Notes: generated from the letters alone by a model not told the origin. A stretch of DNA of 64,000 nt from Kitasatospora phosalacinea (GCF_030268885.1 NZ_BSSA01000024.1:67521-131520), one strand, 5' to 3'. Numbered from the stretch's first letter, positions 49,965 to 59,023 are shown. Numbers and translations are program-made.

Positions 49965-52529
49965 TCAGTCGCTCGCCACCGCCCGCAGGACGTCCAGCTT
50001 CGCCGCCCGCGCGGCGGGCCGCAGCCCGGCCAGCGCCCCGGCGGCCAGCCCGACCAGGGCGATCACGGCCAGCCGTCCGGCGGGCAGCGCGAAGGAGCCC
50101 GTCCCGGCGCCGTCGGAGGCCCGGGTGAGCGCCCAGCCGAGCAGCGCGCCGAGGACCAGCCCGCCCGCCGTGCCGAACGCGGCGACCAGCACCGACTCCC
50201 AGCGCACCATGGCCCGCAGTTGGGCCCTGCTCTGCCCGACGGCGCGCAGCAGGCCGAGCTCGCGGGTGCGCTCGTGGACGGCGAGGGTCAGCGTGTTGGC
50301 GATGCCGAGCAGCGCGATCAGCACGGCGAGCGCGAGCAGCGCGTAGACCACCGAGAGCATCATGTCGACGCCCGAGGCGGAGCTCTCCGCGTACTCGGCC
50401 CGGGTCTGCACCTGCGGGTTGCCGTACGCGGCGGCGAGCTGCCCGATCGCGGCCCGGCCCTGCTCGACCGTGACCCCGGGCCGCAGGGCGACGGCGACCA
50501 GCGTGTCGGCGTCCTGGACGCGGTGCGGCTCCCACGCCTGACGGCTGATCAGGTAGTCCCCGGCGACGCCGCCGCCCGCGTAGAGGGCGCGGACGGTGAA
50601 GGCGGCGGTGGTGTCGGTGAACCGCAGCTGCACGGTCGAGCCGACCCGCCAGCCGTGCGCCTGCGCCTCGGGGCGGGAGACGGCCAGGCCGTCGGTGCCG
50701 AGGTCGGCGAGCGAGCCGTCGACCCGGCCGAGGTCGGTGACCTGCGCCAGCGCGAGCGGGTCGGCGACGCCCAACTGGGCGCCGTGGCCGTCGACCTGGG
50801 CGAGGCCGCGGCCGAGGCCGACCGCGGCGCGGACCTCGGGGAGGGCGGCGACGGCGGGGGCGAGCTTCGGCGAGACGCCGCTGCCCCCGGCCCCGGTCGC
50901 GGGGGCGGTGACGGCGAGGTCGCCCGCGAAGGAGCGGGAGACGGTGTCGTCCAGGGTCGCCTTGACCGAGGCGCCGAACACGGTGAACAGGGTGACCACG
51001 GCGACGCCGACCATCAGCGCGGTCGCGGTGGCGGCCGTCCGCCCGGGGTTGCGGGCGGCGTTGCGGCGGGCCAGCGCGCCGGTGACGCCGCGCAGCCGGG
51101 GCAGCGGCGCGCCCAGCACCCGGACGGCGAGCACCGCGGCGACCGGCCCGAGCACGACCGTCCCGGCGAGCAGGGCCAGCGCCCCGCCGACGGTCAGCGC
51201 CAGCGAGGGGCCGCGGGTCGCACCGACCACCACGGCGGGCAGCCCGCCGACCAGCAGCAGCGCGCCGAGCGTCCGGCGCACCAGGGCGCTGCGGCCCTGC
51301 GCCGAGGCGTCCACGGCGGTGTCGCGCAGGGCGGCGAGCGGGGCGGTGCGGGCGGCGCGCAGGGCGGGGGCCAGCGCGGAGGCGGCGGCGACCAGGGTGC
51401 CGGTGAGCAGCGGCAGCAGGATCGTCGCGGGGTGCACCACGGTGCCGCCGGTGGGCAGGGTGAACCCGATCGCGGCGAACAGCGCCTTCAGCCCGGCGGC
51501 GACGCCGAAGCCGCCGAGCAGGCCGAGCGCGGAGGCGAGCACGCCGAGGGCGAGCGCCTCGCCGAGGGTGGTGCCGAGCACCTGGCCGCGGCCGGCGCCG
51601 AGGGCGCGCAGCAGGGCGTTCTCCCGGGTGCGCTGGGCGGTGACGATGGCGAAGGTGTTGTGGATGGTGAAGGTCGCGACCAGCAGGGCGACCCCGGCGA
51701 ACACCAGCAGCAGGGTGGTGAACAGGCTCAGGAAGCGGCCGGAGACGTCGGCGGTGGACTGCGCGGTGGCGTCCGCGCCGGTCAGCGCCTCCACCCCGTC
51801 CGGCAGCAACGGGCCGATCTCGTCGACCAGTTGGCGCTGGCTGAGGGTGTCCGAGCGCAGCCGGACCGTGGACACCTGCCCGGTGCCCCTCGGCGTCAGG
51901 TGGGCCTGGGCGTCGGCGAGGGTCAGCGCGGTGAAGGTGCTGGGGCCCATGCCGTCGGCGTCGGCGCCGAAGGTCGCGATGCCGACCACGGTGATCCGCA
52001 CCGGGTCGGGGGTGCGCAGCACCGTGCTGTCGCCGACCTTCAGCCCGCCCGCCTTCGCCGCGCCCCGGTTGACCACCGCCTCCCCGGGCGCGGCGGGGGC
52101 GCGACCCTCGGCGAGCCGGTACGGGTTGAGCTTCGGGTCGTCGATCCAGTTCCCGGCCAGGGTGGGCGGGCCCTGCCCGCCGACCGGCCTGCCGTCGGCG
52201 CCGATCAGCTGGCCCGCGCCCTGCACCGAGGGTTCGGCGGCGCTCACGCCGGGCGCCGCGCGCAGCTTCGCGGTCAGCGACTCCTCCAGCGGGGCCCGGA
52301 CCCCGCCGGGGACGTTGGGCGCGTCCAGCACCCGGGCGCTGCGGACGACCGCGTCGGTGCCCGCGTCGGCGTCCGCGAACAGGGTGTCGAAGTTGGCCCG
52401 CAGGGTGTCGCCCAGCACCATCGTGCCGGTCAGGAACGCCACGCCCAGGACGATCGACAGCACGGTGCCCAGCAGTCGGCGCCGGTGGGCGAGCAGCGAA
52501 CGCACCCCGATCCGCACGCTCGCGTTCAC
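49965..52529 (-). CDS. MacB/FtsX-family ABC transporter permease
   Basis: An 854-aa permease with the two-module FtsX layout: TM1 (LLGTVLSIVLGVAFLTGTMVL), a large extracytoplasmic domain, three TM helices (about 250-400), then a repeat of the same arrangement ending LGLLRAVGQSRAQLRAMVRWE and AKLDVLRAVASD. ENALLRALGAGRGQVLG and its second-half counterpart are the FtsX coupling motifs. Its GTG overlaps the ATPase stop by 4 bp. Such pumps work by mechanotransmission on lipoproteins or peptides, for example antimicrobial-peptide detoxification. Confidence 0.88.
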   Translation of the reverse strand: MNASVRIGVRSLLAHRRRLLGTVLSIVLGVAFLTGTMVLGDTLRANFDTLFADADAGTDAVVRSARVLDAPNVPGGVRAPLEESLTAKLRAAPGVSAAEPSVQGAGQLIGADGRPVGGQGPPTLAGNWIDDPKLNPYRLAEGRAPAAPGEAVVNRGAAKAGGLKVGDSTVLRTPDPVRITVVGIATFGADADGMGPSTFTALTLADAQAHLTPRGTGQVSTVRLRSDTLSQRQLVDEIGPLLPDGVEALTGADATAQSTADVSGRFLSLFTTLLLVFAGVALLVATFTIHNTFAIVTAQRTRENALLRALGAGRGQVLGTTLGEALALGVLASALGLLGGFGVAAGLKALFAAIGFTLPTGGTVVHPATILLPLLTGTLVAAASALAPALRAARTAPLAALRDTAVDASAQGRSALVRRTLGALLLVGGLPAVVVGATRGPSLALTVGGALALLAGTVVLGPVAAVLAVRVLGAPLPRLRGVTGALARRNAARNPGRTAATATALMVGVAVVTLFTVFGASVKATLDDTVSRSFAGDLAVTAPATGAGGSGVSPKLAPAVAALPEVRAAVGLGRGLAQVDGHGAQLGVADPLALAQVTDLGRVDGSLADLGTDGLAVSRPEAQAHGWRVGSTVQLRFTDTTAAFTVRALYAGGGVAGDYLISRQAWEPHRVQDADTLVAVALRPGVTVEQGRAAIGQLAAAYGNPQVQTRAEYAESSASGVDMMLSVVYALLALAVLIALLGIANTLTLAVHERTRELGLLRAVGQSRAQLRAMVRWESVLVAAFGTAGGLVLGALLGWALTRASDGAGTGSFALPAGRLAVIALVGLAAGALAGLRPAARAAKLDVLRAVASD

Positions 52530-53275
52530 CGGGCCGCCGCCTTGCCGCGACGGCCGTCGAAGGCCTTCATCCGGTCCAGCACCCGGTCGGCGGTGGGCTG
52601 CTGCATGGTGTCGACCAGGCGGCCGTCGGCGAGGAACAGCACCGTGTCGGCGTGCGCGGCGGCCGCCGGGTCGTGGGTGACCATCACCACCGACTGCCGC
52701 ATGGTGTCCACCGCGGAGCGCAGCAGGCCCAGCACCTCGCCGCCGCTGCGGGAGTCCAGGTTGCCGGTCGGCTCGTCGGCGAACACCACCGCGGGCCGCC
52801 CCGCCAGCGCCCGGGCCACCGCGACGCGCTGCTGCTGGCCGCCGGAGAGCTGGCTCGGCCGGTGCTGCAGGCGGTCGCCGAGGCCGACCACGTCGATCAG
52901 CGCGTCCAGCCACTCCCGGTCGGGGGCGGCGCCGCCGAGGTCCAGCGGCAGGGTGATGTTCTCCCGGACGGTGAGCGTCGGCAGCAGGTTGAACGCCTGG
53001 AAGACGAAACCGATCCGCTCCCGGCGCAGCAGCGTCAACTCCCGGTCGCCGAGCCCCGACAGCTCGGTCTCCCCCAGCCAGGCCCGGCCGCCGCTCAGGG
53101 TGTCCAGGCCCGCCGCGCAGTGCATCAGCGTGGACTTCCCCGAACCGGACGGCCCCATCACGGCCGTGAACCGGGCCGCCGCGAACTCCACGCTGACGCC
53201 GTCCAGCGCCCGCACCCGGGTCTCCCCCGCGCCGTACTCCTTCACGGCCTCCTCGACCCGGGCCGCGGCCGTCAC
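52526..53275 (-). CDS. ABC transporter ATPase (MacB/LolD type)
   Basis: A 249-aa ATPase: Walker A GPSGSGKST, Q-loop FVFQAFNLLPTLTV, signature LSGGQQQRVAVARAL, Walker B VVFADEPTGNLDS, and switch HD in VMVTHDP. The signature and DEPTGNLDS are specific to the MacB/LolD/FtsE class and match the FtsX-type permease that follows. GTG at 53275 overlaps the SHOCT gene stop (GTGA). Confidence 0.92.
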   Translation of the reverse strand: MTAAARVEEAVKEYGAGETRVRALDGVSVEFAAARFTAVMGPSGSGKSTLMHCAAGLDTLSGGRAWLGETELSGLGDRELTLLRRERIGFVFQAFNLLPTLTVRENITLPLDLGGAAPDREWLDALIDVVGLGDRLQHRPSQLSGGQQQRVAVARALAGRPAVVFADEPTGNLDSRSGGEVLGLLRSAVDTMRQSVVMVTHDPAAAAHADTVLFLADGRLVDTMQQPTADRVLDRMKAFDGRRGKAAAR

Positions 53276-53535
53276 CGCCCGCCCCCGGCCGCGCGGTGCT
53301 CCTCGGTCAGGACGGCCCGGCGCTCCCGGTACTCCGCCTCGTCGATCTCCCCCTGCGCGTACCGGCGCCCCAGCACCGCGAGCGGAGCGTGCTCCCCGCC
53401 GCACCACCCGCGCCGCCGCCACCCGGCCCGCCGCAGGAGCGTCACCGCCAGCACCACCACCAGCAGCCAGAACACCGGGAACACCAGCACCCACGGTCCG
53501 GGCCCGTGCCACCCGTCGGCCAGCAGCGCCACCAT
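53272..53535 (-). CDS. SHOCT-domain small membrane protein
   Basis: An 87-aa protein with one TM helix (WVLVFPVFWLLVVVLAVTLL), a basic loop, then the SHOCT motif LAVLGRRYAQGEIDEAEYRERRAVL. SHOCT segments are short helical C-terminal domains thought to mediate oligomerisation. It is coupled to the ABC ATPase gene. ATG 53535 is preferred (AAGGGGA 9 bases upstream), with GTG 53541 as the alternative. Confidence 0.82.
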   Translation of the reverse strand: MVALLADGWHGPGPWVLVFPVFWLLVVVLAVTLLRRAGWRRRGWCGGEHAPLAVLGRRYAQGEIDEAEYRERRAVLTEEHRAAGGGR

Positions 53536-53618
53536 CACCACTCATCCCCTTCGGTCGAGAACCCGGCTCCTCACCGGCCCCTCCACCGTCCCCCCGCACC
53601 CCCGCCCGGCACGTCCCC

Positions 53619-53648
53619 CACCGGGCGGCACCCGCCCTACTCCCGGTG
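53619..53648 (-). terminator. Hairpin between response-regulator and SHOCT genes
   Basis: 7-bp perfect stem (53619-53625 with 53642-53648) in the 130-bp spacer. It could attenuate read-through from the kinase/regulator genes into the transporter genes. Confidence 0.35.
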
Positions 53649-53665
53649 GAGCAGGGCCGCCCCGG

Positions 53666-54328
53666 TCACCCCAGCCACCCGGGTCGGACCAGGCCCGACT
53701 CGTAGGCCAGCACCACCAGTTGGGCCCGGTCGCGGGCGCCGAGCTTCACCATCGTCCGGCTGACGTGGGTCTTGGCGGTGAGCGGGCTGACCACCAGGCG
53801 GCGGGCGATGTCCTCGTTGGTGAGTCCGAGGCCGACCAGGGCGAGGACCTCGCGCTCGCGCTCGGTGAGGACGTCGAGGCGGGCGGTGGCGGGCTCCTTG
53901 GAGCGGGCGGCGAACTCGCCGATCAGGCGGCGGGTGACGCCCGGGGAGAGCAGGGCGTCGCCCGCGGCGGCGACCCGGACGGCGCGCAGCAGGTCACCGG
54001 GTTCGGTGTCCTTGACCAGGAACCCGGCGGCGCCCGCCCGCAGTGCCTCGAAGACGTACTCGTCGAGTTCGAAGGTGGTGAGCACCACCACCCGGACGTC
54101 GGCGAGTTCCGGGTCGGCGCAGATCCGCCGGGTCGCGGCCAGGCCGTCCAGGCGGGGCATCCGGATGTCCATCAGCACCACGTCCGGGCGCAGTTCGCGG
54201 GCCAGCGCGAGGGCCCGTTCGCCGTCCTCGGCCTCGCCGACGGCCCGCAGGTCGGGCTGGGCGTCGATCAGGGCCCGGAAACCGGCCCGGACGAGGGTCT
54301 GGTCGTCGGCCAGCAACACCCTGATCAC
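53666..54328 (-). CDS. NarL/LuxR-type response regulator
   Basis: A 220-aa two-component regulator. Receiver: VIRVLLADDQTLVRAG (acidic pocket), VVLMDIRMPRLDG with the phospho-acceptor Asp, LTTFELDEYV, and the FLVKDT lysine. DNA-binding: LTEREREVLALVGLGLTNEDIARRLVVS with the LuxR recognition helix TAKTHVSRTM. GTG overlaps the kinase stop by 4 bp. It likely activates the downstream ABC transporter genes. Confidence 0.93.
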   Translation of the reverse strand: MIRVLLADDQTLVRAGFRALIDAQPDLRAVGEAEDGERALALARELRPDVVLMDIRMPRLDGLAATRRICADPELADVRVVVLTTFELDEYVFEALRAGAAGFLVKDTEPGDLLRAVRVAAAGDALLSPGVTRRLIGEFAARSKEPATARLDVLTEREREVLALVGLGLTNEDIARRLVVSPLTAKTHVSRTMVKLGARDRAQLVVLAYESGLVRPGWLG

Positions 54329-55554
54329 GTCGTCCCCCCGCTCTCGGAACCGTTCCCGGGGCCGTTCCGGCGGTCGTTCCCCGCCAGCGGCAGCCGGGCC
54401 CGGACCCGCCAGCCGCCGGCCGCGTCCGGTCCGGCCCCGGCGCTGCCGCCGAGCGCGGCGGCGCGTTCGCGCACGCCGGTCAGTCCGCTGCCGCTGCCGC
54501 CCGCGTCGCCGCCGCCGGGCGGGCCGGGATCGGTGACGGTGACGGTGAGCGCGGCGCGGTCCCAGGCGAGTTCGACGGTGGCGGTGCGGGCGGTGGAGTG
54601 CCGCAGCACGTTGGTCAGCGCCTCCTGGACGATCCGGAACGCGGCCAGTTCCAGCCCCGCCCCCGCCCGGGCCGCCCGGCCGCGCCGCTCGACGGTGACC
54701 GCCAGCCCGGCGTGCCCGGCCTGTTCGACGAGTTCGTCGAGGCGTTCCAGCCCGGGGGCGGGGGTGCGGGGGGCGGCCGCACCGGGGCCGCGGAGGGTGC
54801 CCAGCACCTGACGGACCTCGCCGAGCGCCTCCTTGCTGGTCGCCTTGATGGTGGTCAGGGCGTCGCGGGCCTGCTCGGGGCGGGCGTCCAGGAGTTCCAG
54901 GGCGACCCCGGCCTGCACGTGGATCAGCGAGATCGAGTGGGCCAGGATGTCGTGCAGCTCGCGGGCCGTCCGCAGCCGTTCCTCGTCGTTGCGGCGGGCC
55001 CGGGCCTCCTCCTCGGCGGCCCGCACCGCGGCGATCCGCTCCTGCCGGAACCTGGCCAGCTCCGCCCCGGCGAAGACCAGCAGCAGCCAGGCCGTGACGC
55101 CGAGCTCCTGCCAGCCCTGCACGCCGTGCTCCGCGGCCCGCTGCCAGCCGTCCGGCAGCACGTAGCCCACCAGCAGGTGCACCAGGTAGAAGGCCCCGCC
55201 GCTCAGCCACGCGGCCCGCCGGTGCCCGTGCCGCACCGCGCCGAAGAACGCCACCACCATCGCCAGGAATGACGGCCCGTACGGGTAACCGGCCCACAGG
55301 TACCCGGCGGTGACGGCCGTGACCGCCGCCACCGTCCCCGCGGGCCACCTGCGCCGCAGCACCAGCAGCGCGGGCCCGACCACCAGCAGCAGGTAGCCCC
55401 ACCCGTCCAGCGGCACCCGCCCGTCCTGGTGCCGCCCCGCCGCCGTCGTCCCCGCCACCTGCAGCACCGCCACCACCGCGGCCCCCGCCACCGGCCACCC
55501 GGCCTTCGCCGCCCGCACCCACGGTGGCACCCACAGCAGCTGCGATTCACCCAT
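54325..55554 (-). CDS. Sensor histidine kinase (HisKA_3/DesK type)
   Basis: A 409-aa membrane sensor with four to five N-terminal TM helices and very short external loops, suggesting it senses the membrane itself (intramembrane-sensing style). The dimerisation helix carries the phospho-accepting His in ARELHDILAHSISLI. The ATPase domain has AFRIVQEALTNVLRHS (N box) and GSGLTGVRERAAALGG (G box). With the adjacent regulator and ABC genes it resembles cell-envelope-stress modules. The leaderless ATG is at 55554. Confidence 0.92.
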   Translation of the reverse strand: MGESQLLWVPPWVRAAKAGWPVAGAAVVAVLQVAGTTAAGRHQDGRVPLDGWGYLLLVVGPALLVLRRRWPAGTVAAVTAVTAGYLWAGYPYGPSFLAMVVAFFGAVRHGHRRAAWLSGGAFYLVHLLVGYVLPDGWQRAAEHGVQGWQELGVTAWLLLVFAGAELARFRQERIAAVRAAEEEARARRNDEERLRTARELHDILAHSISLIHVQAGVALELLDARPEQARDALTTIKATSKEALGEVRQVLGTLRGPGAAAPRTPAPGLERLDELVEQAGHAGLAVTVERRGRAARAGAGLELAAFRIVQEALTNVLRHSTARTATVELAWDRAALTVTVTDPGPPGGGDAGGSGSGLTGVRERAAALGGSAGAGPDAAGGWRVRARLPLAGNDRRNGPGNGSESGGTT

Positions 55555-55560
55555 ACCCGA

Positions 55561-55566
55561 AGGCTA
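55561..55566 (-). promoter_or_regulatory. -10 box of the kinase operon (leaderless)
   Basis: TAGCCT on the minus strand, 6 bases before ATG 55554. Confidence 0.4.
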
Positions 55567-55695
55567 ACCACACCCCCGCGGCCCACCATCGTCCCGCCGG
55601 AGCAGACACGCCTACTCCCCCCGGAGTACCGGGGGCCCCTTTCGGCAGGCGAAGGGGGACGAACCAGGAGCTCGGGCAGGACGGCGGGATGCGCA

Positions 55696-55853
55696 ATCAG
55701 GGGCTCGGGGAACGGCGAGTCCGAGCTGCTGCCGGCCGGAGCCCACCGGAGGTCCGTGCTGCTTCGGGCCGCCCGAACAGAACCCGAAGCCACCGCACGC
55801 AACGGCAGTGCACCGTCAGCAGACCCGTGCCCGCCGTTCCCCGGGCCCCTGAT
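55696..55853. repeat. Palindromic interspersed element, copy B
   Basis: 158 bp with terminal inverted repeats 55696-55719 and 55830-55853. It shares 38 bp (55754-55791) and 35 bp (55819-55853) exactly with copy A at 32151-32275, but has an extra 33 bp (about 55720-55752) on its left side. The right end is repeated at 55877-55900 (same GTTCCCCGGGCCC, then TGATGGTGCAT) and again degenerately near 55901-55922. The rest of the 375-bp gap 55555-55929 holds only the kinase -10 box. Confidence 0.85.
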
Positions 55854-55929
55854 GGTGCATGCCCGGGTGCCCGACAGTTCCCCGGGCCCTGATGGTGCAT
55901 CCCGCCGTTCTCCCCCGTCCCCTGCGGAG

Positions 55930-56793
55930 CTACATGCGCACCGCCCGCCCCGTGACCCGGACCCGGCTGTCGCCCTCGGTGAGGTCGACGGTGAGCACGC
56001 CCGGACGGCCGAGGTCCTCGCCCTGGTGGAGGGTGAGGCGGGCGGTGGTGAGGCCGCGCAGCTCGCGGAGGTAGGCGCCGAAGGCGGCGGCGGCCGCGCC
56101 GGTGGCGGGGTCCTCGACGATCCCGCCGACCGGGAAGGGGTCGCGGACGTGGTAGGTGGTGGCGTCCTGCTCCCAGACCAGTTGGAGGGTGGTCAGGTCG
56201 AGCCGCCGCATCAGCGCGGCGAGCGCGTCGAAGTCGTAGTCGAGGTCGGCGAGCCGGGCCCGGGTGGCGGCCGCGAGGACGAGGTGGCGGGCCCCGGCGT
56301 GGGCGATCCGGGGCGGGAGGCGGGGGTCGAGCTCCTCGGGCCGCCAGCGCAGGGCGGTCAGGGCCTCGGCGACGTCCTGCGGTTCGGCGTCCGCGACGGT
56401 GGCGGGGACGCTGGTGAGGGTGGCCCGGTAGCCGGTGGCGGCGTCACCCGTGACGGTGACGGGGACGGGCCCGGCCTGGGTGGTGAAGTGGAACTCCCCG
56501 GGGCCGTGCCGTTCGGCGAGGGCGACCGCGGCGGCGATGGTCGCGTGGCCGCAGAACGACACCTCGGCGAGCGGGCTGAAGTAGCGGACGGCGTGGGCCC
56601 GCGGCCGGTCGGGGTCGGCGGTGAGGAAGGCGGTCTCGGAGTGTCCGAGCCGGGCGGCGACGGCGAGTTGCCGGTCGTCGTCGAGCCCGGTGGCGTCCAG
56701 GACGACTCCGGCGGGATTGCCGCCCGCGGGGTCGGCGGTGAAGGCGGCGTACTCCAGCGGTTCGGCGCCGGGGGACGGTGCGGTGTGGGTCAT
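55930..56793 (-). CDS. PhzF-family isomerase
   Basis: A 287-aa diaminopimelate-epimerase-fold protein. AFTADPAGGNPAGVVL opens the fold; GHSETAFL carries the catalytic Glu found in PhzF; SFCGHATIAAAVALAE and EDPATGAAAAAFGAYL are the two domain signatures. PhzF isomerises an intermediate in phenazine synthesis, but most homologues, like this one, lie outside phenazine clusters and their substrate is unknown. Divergent from the mannosyltransferase gene. Confidence 0.87.
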   Translation of the reverse strand: MTHTAPSPGAEPLEYAAFTADPAGGNPAGVVLDATGLDDDRQLAVAARLGHSETAFLTADPDRPRAHAVRYFSPLAEVSFCGHATIAAAVALAERHGPGEFHFTTQAGPVPVTVTGDAATGYRATLTSVPATVADAEPQDVAEALTALRWRPEELDPRLPPRIAHAGARHLVLAAATRARLADLDYDFDALAALMRRLDLTTLQLVWEQDATTYHVRDPFPVGGIVEDPATGAAAAAFGAYLRELRGLTTARLTLHQGEDLGRPGVLTVDLTEGDSRVRVTGRAVRM

Positions 56794-56885
56794 GCCTGCT
56801 GAACGGACGGGCCCGGGGCCGGATTCCCGAGGTGCCCGCGGGCGGCGAGGGGAACCCCGTGGGACGGACGTAACGGGAGAAACGC

Positions 56886-56891
56886 TAGACT
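56886..56891 (+). promoter_or_regulatory. -10 box of the polyprenol-phosphate mannose synthase gene
   Basis: TAGACT, about 38 bases before ATG 56930, leaving room for the AGGAAAG ribosome site at 56917-56923. Confidence 0.4.
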
Positions 56892-56929
56892 GCCGCATCC
56901 GGCTGGTACGGCATCTAGGAAAGAAAAAC

Positions 56930-57661
56930 ATGGCTGAGGCCCACCCGAAGGTCGTCGTGGTTGTTCCGACCTACAACGAACGGGAGAACCTGCCGATCCT
57001 GGTCGGCCGACTGGCCGACCTCGGCATGGAGAACCTTCACGTCCTGGTCGTCGACGACAACTCCCCGGACGGCACCGGCGAGGTCGCGGACAAGCTGGCG
57101 GCCGACTCGGACGGCACCGTCTCGGTACTGCACCGCACGGAGAAGGACGGTCTGGGCCGGGCGTACGTGGCGGGCATGTCGCGGGCGCTGGAGGACGGCG
57201 CCGACATCGTCGTGCAGATGGACGCCGACCTGTCGCACCCGCACACCGCCATCCCGGAGATGGTGGCGAAGCTGACCGGCACCGACGCCTCGGTCGTGCT
57301 GGGCTCGCGCTACGTGCCGGGCGGGTCGACCGCCTCGGAGTGGCCGTGGCACCGCAAGGCGCTCTCGGCGTGGGCGAACTTCTACGTCAACGCGATCCTG
57401 CAGCTGAAGGTGAAGGACGCCACGGCCGGTTTCAAGGCGTGGGAGGCCCAGGCGCTGCGCGCGGTCGACCTGCCGTCGGTGCGCTCCAACGGCTACTCGT
57501 TCCAGGTGGAGATGAACTACCGCGTGGTCAAGCGCGGCATGCGGATCTCCGAGGTGCCGATCCGCTTCGAGGAGCGGGTCGAGGGCATGTCGAAGATGAG
57601 CCTGGGCGTGCAGCTGGAGTCGGCGGTCGCCCCCTGGAAGCTGCGCTTCGGCAAGAGCTGA
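56930..57661 (+). CDS. ppm1: Polyprenol monophosphomannose synthase (Ppm1 GT2 domain)
   Basis: A 243-aa GT2 enzyme that transfers mannose from GDP-mannose to polyprenyl phosphate, the donor for protein O-mannosylation and surface glycans. Motifs: VVVPTYNERENLPIL, VVDDNSPDGTGEVAD, VQMDADLSHP (metal-binding DAD), SRYVPGGS and IRFEERVEGMSKM. It lacks C-terminal TM helices and the fused acyltransferase domain of mycobacterial Ppm1. The promoter and AGGAAAG ribosome site are clear. A hairpin terminator follows. Confidence 0.9.
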   Translation: MAEAHPKVVVVVPTYNERENLPILVGRLADLGMENLHVLVVDDNSPDGTGEVADKLAADSDGTVSVLHRTEKDGLGRAYVAGMSRALEDGADIVVQMDADLSHPHTAIPEMVAKLTGTDASVVLGSRYVPGGSTASEWPWHRKALSAWANFYVNAILQLKVKDATAGFKAWEAQALRAVDLPSVRSNGYSFQVEMNYRVVKRGMRISEVPIRFEERVEGMSKMSLGVQLESAVAPWKLRFGKS

Positions 57662-57681
57662 CCGCCCCACGGGCACTCCGG

Positions 57682-57715
57682 ACGGCGCGGGTTGACGGTT
57701 CGTCACCCGCGCCGT
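57682..57715 (+). terminator. Terminator after ppm1
   Basis: Perfect 11-bp stem (57682-57692 with 57705-57715), 12-base loop, 21 bp after the stop. Confidence 0.65.
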
Positions 57716-57746
57716 TCCGCGTTCCCGGCGCCCCCCGAGGAGGGGG

Positions 57747-59018
57747 TCAGGGCGCCGCGACCGCCTGCGGGTCGTCCAGGTAGGGCTCCCAGGCGAGTTC
57801 CGCGGCGCCGACCAGTCCGGCGTGCCCGACCTGGGCGGGGACGATCGGGATGCGGCCGCTGCGGCCCCACAGGCAGCGGTCGGCGACCACCGCGGCGAGG
57901 CGCTCGGGGGCGGCGGCGAGCAGGTCGAGGTGGAGGCCGCTGAGCACGATCCGGTCGGGGTTGAGGATGTTGACCAGTCCGGCGAGGCCGAGGCCGAGCC
58001 GGTCGACGACGTGGTCGAGGGCGTCGGCGGCGTCCGGGTCGTGGGCGAGGGCGCGGGCCTGCGGGAGCAGCGGGCGTTCGGGGTCGGGGCGGCGCTTCGC
58101 GGCGGCGAACAGCGCGTCGGTGTCGGTCTCGGCGTTGAGGCAGCCGCGGTTGCCGCAGGCGCAGGGGCGGCCGAGCGGATCGACGGTGACGTGGCCGACC
58201 TCCAGGGCGAGGCCGGAGCTGCCGGTGTGCAGGCGGCCGTCGATGACCAGGGCACCGCCGACGCCGCGGTGGCCGGAGGTGACCAGCAGCAGGTGGCGGG
58301 CGCCGCGCCCGGCGCCGTGCCGGTGTTCGGCGAGGGCGGCCAGGTTGGCGTCGTTGGCGACGGCGGTGGGCAGGGGGGTGCGGGCGCGCGGGCCGGGGTC
58401 GGTGCGGGCGACGGCGGCGGCGAACAGCGCGTCGACGGGGGTGCCGGGCGGCCAGGCGAAGTGCAGGGACGAGGGGACGGTGCCGTCGGGTTCGGTGACG
58501 GGGTTGGGCAGGGCGAGGGCGAAGCCGAGGACCCGGCGGCGGCTGTCGCGGGCGAGCCGGGCCCCGGCCCCGGCGACGGCGTCGAGCAGGGCGGTGGGGG
58601 AGGTGTCGGCGGGCAGCGGCAGGTGGACGGGGTCGTGGAGGCGTCCGCCGAGTCCGGCGAGGGTGACGGAGATGCCGTCGGCGTGCAGTTGGGCGGCGAG
58701 GACGGCGGGACCGGGGTCGGCGAGGGCGAGCCGGTGCGAGGGGCGGCCGCGGCCGCCCCCGGCGGGGCGGGAGTCGACGGTGATCAGGCCGAGCGCCTCC
58801 AGTTCGCCGGTGACGGCGCCCGCGGTGGCGCGGGTGACGTCGAGGGCGCCGGTGAGGGCGGAGCGGGTGGGGGCCTGTCCGGTGTGGACCAGGCGCAGGG
58901 CCGGTCCCAGCAGGGCGCGGCCGCGGTCGGGCGCGGCCCGCTTGGCGGCCCCCGGCTGCGGACGCGGGGTCAGGCCCGGATTCTGGCCGGGATTCGGGCT
59001 TGTAGGTGTGTGCGGCAC
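57747..59018 (-). CDS. ROK-family transcriptional regulator
   Basis: A 423-aa ROK protein. The N-terminal winged helix (LLGPALRLVHTGQAPTRSAL, VTRATAGAVTGELEALGLI) is followed by a sugar-kinase-like fold: VANDANLAALAEHRHGAG, LEVGHVTVDPLGRPCACGNRGCLNAE (zinc motif CxCGxxGCxxxxE). NagC/Mlc/XylR relatives bind a sugar to release DNA. It is divergent from an MFS transporter with only 17 bp between starts, so it must control that gene. Sugar unknown. Confidence 0.88.
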   Translation of the reverse strand: MPHTPTSPNPGQNPGLTPRPQPGAAKRAAPDRGRALLGPALRLVHTGQAPTRSALTGALDVTRATAGAVTGELEALGLITVDSRPAGGGRGRPSHRLALADPGPAVLAAQLHADGISVTLAGLGGRLHDPVHLPLPADTSPTALLDAVAGAGARLARDSRRRVLGFALALPNPVTEPDGTVPSSLHFAWPPGTPVDALFAAAVARTDPGPRARTPLPTAVANDANLAALAEHRHGAGRGARHLLLVTSGHRGVGGALVIDGRLHTGSSGLALEVGHVTVDPLGRPCACGNRGCLNAETDTDALFAAAKRRPDPERPLLPQARALAHDPDAADALDHVVDRLGLGLAGLVNILNPDRIVLSGLHLDLLAAAPERLAAVVADRCLWGRSGRIPIVPAQVGHAGLVGAAELAWEPYLDDPQAVAAP

Positions 59019-59023
59019 TCCTC

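Noticed and set aside
55930..56793. Part of a phenazine biosynthetic cluster
   Set aside because: PhzF homologues are widespread outside phenazine clusters and no other phz gene is in the window.
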